Source: Novosphingobium sp.
GTDB taxonomy: Bacteria; Pseudomonadota; Alphaproteobacteria; Sphingomonadales; Sphingomonadaceae
Direction: 5' to 3'
NCBI GenBank assembly: GCA_020446465.1
Contig: JAGREQ010000001.1
Coordinates: 1 to 34,974, forward strand
DNA: 34,974 nucleotides
The translations under genes were made by a program, and so were the position numbers. The stretch's first letter is position 1. Each line of letters begins with the position of its first letter. Positions 33,267-34,974 of the stretch are shown here, piece by piece. The notes beneath the pieces were generated by a model that saw only the letters and a program-made list of their open reading frames with translations, had not been told where the DNA came from and ran no database searches.

Positions 33267-33610
33267 TTGATTTATCTGAACAAGCTCTTTCCGTAGTCGA
33301 AATCCATGCCACCGCGTGGGGGCTGCCAACGTCTGCTGAACGCGTCGCAAAACGGGTGTGCAGTACAATGGATGAAATAAGTAACTTCTATGACGCAATG
33401 CTGCCTCATATGGAGGAGATACTTGATTACCTGAACCAATTTTCATTGGACACAATACCAGATAACGTCAAGCCTATCGCATGGACGGCTCTTGCCATGT
33501 GTGAAGTTGACAACCCTGTTAGGTGGAAATCGGTTACATTGTCGAGCGGCTTCGACGTCCTTGGCATGGTGCCAAAATCATCATTTTATGACAGCAGCTT
33601 CGTTGCATAG
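33263..33610 (+). CDS. Small protein coupled to the Rieske oxygenase, unknown function
   Basis: 115 residues, not recognised. The ATG overlaps the Rieske stop (ATGA at 33263-33266), so the two are translationally coupled. It begins with a helical region (LSEQALSVVEIHATAWGLP, then ERVAKRVCSTMDEISNFYDAML) and ends with a strand-rich part (WTALAMCEVDNPVRW). It has no metal motif and no NTF2-like pattern, so it is not a classical beta subunit. It may be a helper or an assembly factor for the oxygenase. The remnant of a toxin gene begins in the same frame right after its stop codon. Confidence 0.75.
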   Translation: MIDLSEQALSVVEIHATAWGLPTSAERVAKRVCSTMDEISNFYDAMLPHMEEILDYLNQFSLDTIPDNVKPIAWTALAMCEVDNPVRWKSVTLSSGFDVLGMVPKSSFYDSSFVA

Positions 33611-33979
33611 CAGGGTAGTGGATCACTTGGGGAATCGTTTATCATAGAGCGATTTCGAGCCCGTTCGCCATTGCTCGCTTATAGCCACCCAATGTCACAC
33701 GTCGCAAAAGCAGAAGGACGTATCGAAACCCTCAGAATCCTGACTATTTGCCCATCCGTTTTGCTTCGCCCTGGTGTATTATTCGCGGATCAGGTCGCTA
33801 CCGCAAACGCTGCAAAGATTGCTCCGTCTGATGAGATGATCCCGTCGATGGATCTAACTTCGATGTATCAAAGGCTGGATTGGGGAACAGCCGATGGGCA
33901 ACAGCGACGAGCAGCGGCAGAAAAGTGGGAGGCACTCGTGCCGGACATCATTGCCCCCGCCCTTATTTTTGGCCTCTGA
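33611..33979 (+). pseudogene. C-terminal remnant of a DarT-type DNA ADP-ribosyltransferase toxin
   Basis: The frame is open from just after the preceding stop to TGA at 33977-33979. RFRARSPLLAYS fits the RSPML segment of DarT proteins. GVLFADQVATANAAKIAP, then LDWGTADGQQRRAAAEKWEALVPDIIAP fits the C-terminal part in which a basic helix precedes the EVLVP strand. The N-terminal half with the NAD-binding motifs is absent, so this cannot be active. The stop overlaps the ATG of the NADAR gene (TGATG), the arrangement expected of a coupled toxin-antitoxin pair. Recognition rests on memory of the family and on the neighbour, which is the more certain of the two. Confidence 0.55.
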
Positions 33980-34634
33980 TGGCGAAGCGCCCAATCTTTG
34001 TCCCTTTGCTCGACGGCAAGCGATTCGTGTTGGAAAGGTATGTCGATTTTCATTGGCATGCTGTCTTTTCAAAATCGCAGATGTAGAAGAGCATTCGCTC
34101 GCTACATGAGATGGCGCTGCGGGAATATGGCGTTCAGCATCCGCTGGAAATATCGTCAAAATCCGAGGATCCTCTCGGTGTCGCATTATCGAGCTTCAAC
34201 CTAACTTTCGTGACCCAGCGAAGGCGGAAACTCACGGTAGAAGCCGCATTCCAAGGCAGTAAGGTCTTTGAAGGCGGGGGCCCTTCATCGATATTTTCAA
34301 AAAGACTCCGGTCGAGGCAAAACGAGATGAGAGGCTCCGCTCAAGCGGCGCACTTACCAAGTTTTCGTCTTTGGAATTGACTGAGCAATAGAGCCGAAGA
34401 CAGCATTTTACGATTGACTCTACATCTATGCACTTCTGAAGAACACTGATCTAATAAGCCAACTGACGGATCGCGATGGTTTTACAGATATCGAATTTAA
34501 CCCAGAGCGCTCCATCAACTGCCAAGCCAGATCAGCTGCATTGTTCTGTGCGTTGTTCCACACGGACAAGTTGAACTTCGCACTTGAGAGCCGCGAAAAC
34601 TTCCTTTCCTTGTACAAGGGGCGGGTTTCCGATC
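33979..34634 (+). pseudogene. Decayed NADAR-domain antitoxin (DarT1-associated type)
   Basis: Assembled over three frames it reads as a NADAR antitoxin. It begins MAKRPIFVPLLDGKRFVLER. FQGSKVFEGGGP is followed, after a one-base shift near 34281-34285, by FIDIFKKTPVEAKRDERLRSSG. A second shift near 34389 leads into EPKTAFYD, and GFTDIEFNPERSINCQARSAALF, the most conserved block, comes last. In-frame stops are TAG at 34084-34086 and TGA at 34415-34417, the latter in place of the Trp of FYDWLY. In working systems NADAR removes the ADP-ribose that the toxin adds to DNA guanine. The insertion sequence starts at about 34635, at or inside its 3' end. Confidence 0.75.
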
Positions 34635-34974
34635 TGTTGATTTCCGGTGAGATTTGACCCGGGAGGGGAGATAATTTTCATTGAGATTTGACCCATGTTT
34701 GAACGGCTTCCGATCTTTGGATTGGAGGCGACATGGAGTGATCGAGATGGATTTACTGAGTGTGATCCGGCGCTGGCGTTTTCGCGACAAGCTGCCGATC
34801 CGGGAGATAGGGCGGCGCACAGGACTGTCGCGTAACACGATCCGCAAATATCTGCGCAGCGGCGAGGTGGAACCAGTGTTCAAGGTTCCCGATCGACCGA
34901 GCAAGCTGGACCCGTATGCCGATAAGCTGTCAGGCTGGCTGCGGATCGAGGCTGGCAAGTCACGCAAGCAACGC
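34635..34974 (+). mobile_element. Left end of an IS21-family insertion sequence, truncated by the window edge
   Basis: The probable terminal repeat starts TGTTGATTTCCGG at 34635. GAGATTTGACCC occurs at 34649-34660 and again at 34683-34694, the multiple end repeats typical of IS21 relatives and bound by IstA. istA begins at 34747. The right end and any target-site duplication are outside the window, so the exact left boundary is inferred from the TG start and the loss of antitoxin similarity. Confidence 0.7.
34747..34974 (+). CDS. istA: IS21-family transposase IstA, N-terminal part
   Basis: 76 codons are visible before the window ends, with no stop. The first 45 residues are the IstA helix-turn-helix: RFRDKLPIREIGRRTGLSRN followed by TIRKYLRSG. 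The next part (PVFKVPDRPSKLDPYADKL) is the usual linker toward the DDE core, which lies outside. GGAG 8 bases before the ATG is a plausible ribosome-binding site. With the ATPase IstB, expected downstream, it would mobilise the element by cut-and-paste into intergenic or decayed sites. Whether this copy is intact cannot be judged. Confidence 0.85.
   Translation, partial: MDLLSVIRRWRFRDKLPIREIGRRTGLSRNTIRKYLRSGEVEPVFKVPDRPSKLDPYADKLSGWLRIEAGKSRKQR

Noticed and set aside
1-34974. CRISPR array, tRNA or rRNA genes
   Set aside because: No regularly spaced repeats and no cloverleaf or rRNA-like sequence were seen; the only long repeat is the single inverted 75-bp pair.

Overview
The window looks like part of a sphingomonad-type alphaproteobacterial genome (Novosphingobium, Sphingobium or Sphingopyxis relatives). 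Grounds are the style of gene content: two SusC-free TonB-dependent receptors with the IIVTA plug start, paired Baeyer-Villiger monooxygenases and HSL esterases, a quinohemoprotein alcohol dehydrogenase and an IS21-type element. The assignment is an inference. No ribosomal or tRNA marker is present. Nearly all of it is a dense accessory catabolic island, followed at the right end by a decayed toxin-antitoxin locus and the left end of an insertion sequence.

Layout. 1-5192: a possible gene tail cut by the left edge, a small VOC protein (+), an HSL esterase with a type I Baeyer-Villiger monooxygenase (-), and divergently an SDR and an aldo/keto reductase (+). 5211-5285: a 75-bp palindromic repeat. 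5395-18860: a long minus-strand block, read as small unknown gene, hyuA2, hyuB2, lysR, then LLM flavin oxidoreductase, hyuA1, hyuB1 (with a fused zinc domain like the gamma subunit of acetone carboxylase) and a frameshifted TonB receptor. 19264-23376: an intact second TonB receptor and a second monooxygenase (+). 23396-24424: AraC-family regulator (-). 24566-30635: tightly coupled PQQ/haem alcohol dehydrogenase, HSL esterase, aldehyde dehydrogenase and acyl-CoA synthetase (+). 30774-30848: an inverted second copy of the 75-bp repeat. 30858-31871: a second AraC regulator (-), divergent from a Rieske oxygenase alpha subunit and a coupled small protein (32040-33610, +).

How the genes may work together (inference). 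The set fits stepwise attack on an alcohol or ketone, probably cyclic, terpenoid or aryl: uptake by the TonB receptors; hydroxylation by the Rieske or LLM enzyme; alcohol to ketone by the SDR/AKR; Baeyer-Villiger oxidation to an ester or lactone; hydrolysis by the HSL esterases; oxidation of the freed alcohol by the quinohemoprotein and ALDH; CoA activation and beta-oxidation. The two HyuA/HyuB pairs add an ATP-dependent step, either ketone carboxylation (acetone/acetophenone carboxylase type) or cyclic amide/lactam opening. The substrate cannot be read from sequence.

33611-34634 holds the remains of a DarT-like toxin and its NADAR antitoxin, with stops and frameshifts. The left end of an IS21-family element starts at about 34635, and its istA runs off the window. 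Candidate operators were found by eye beside four regulated promoters.
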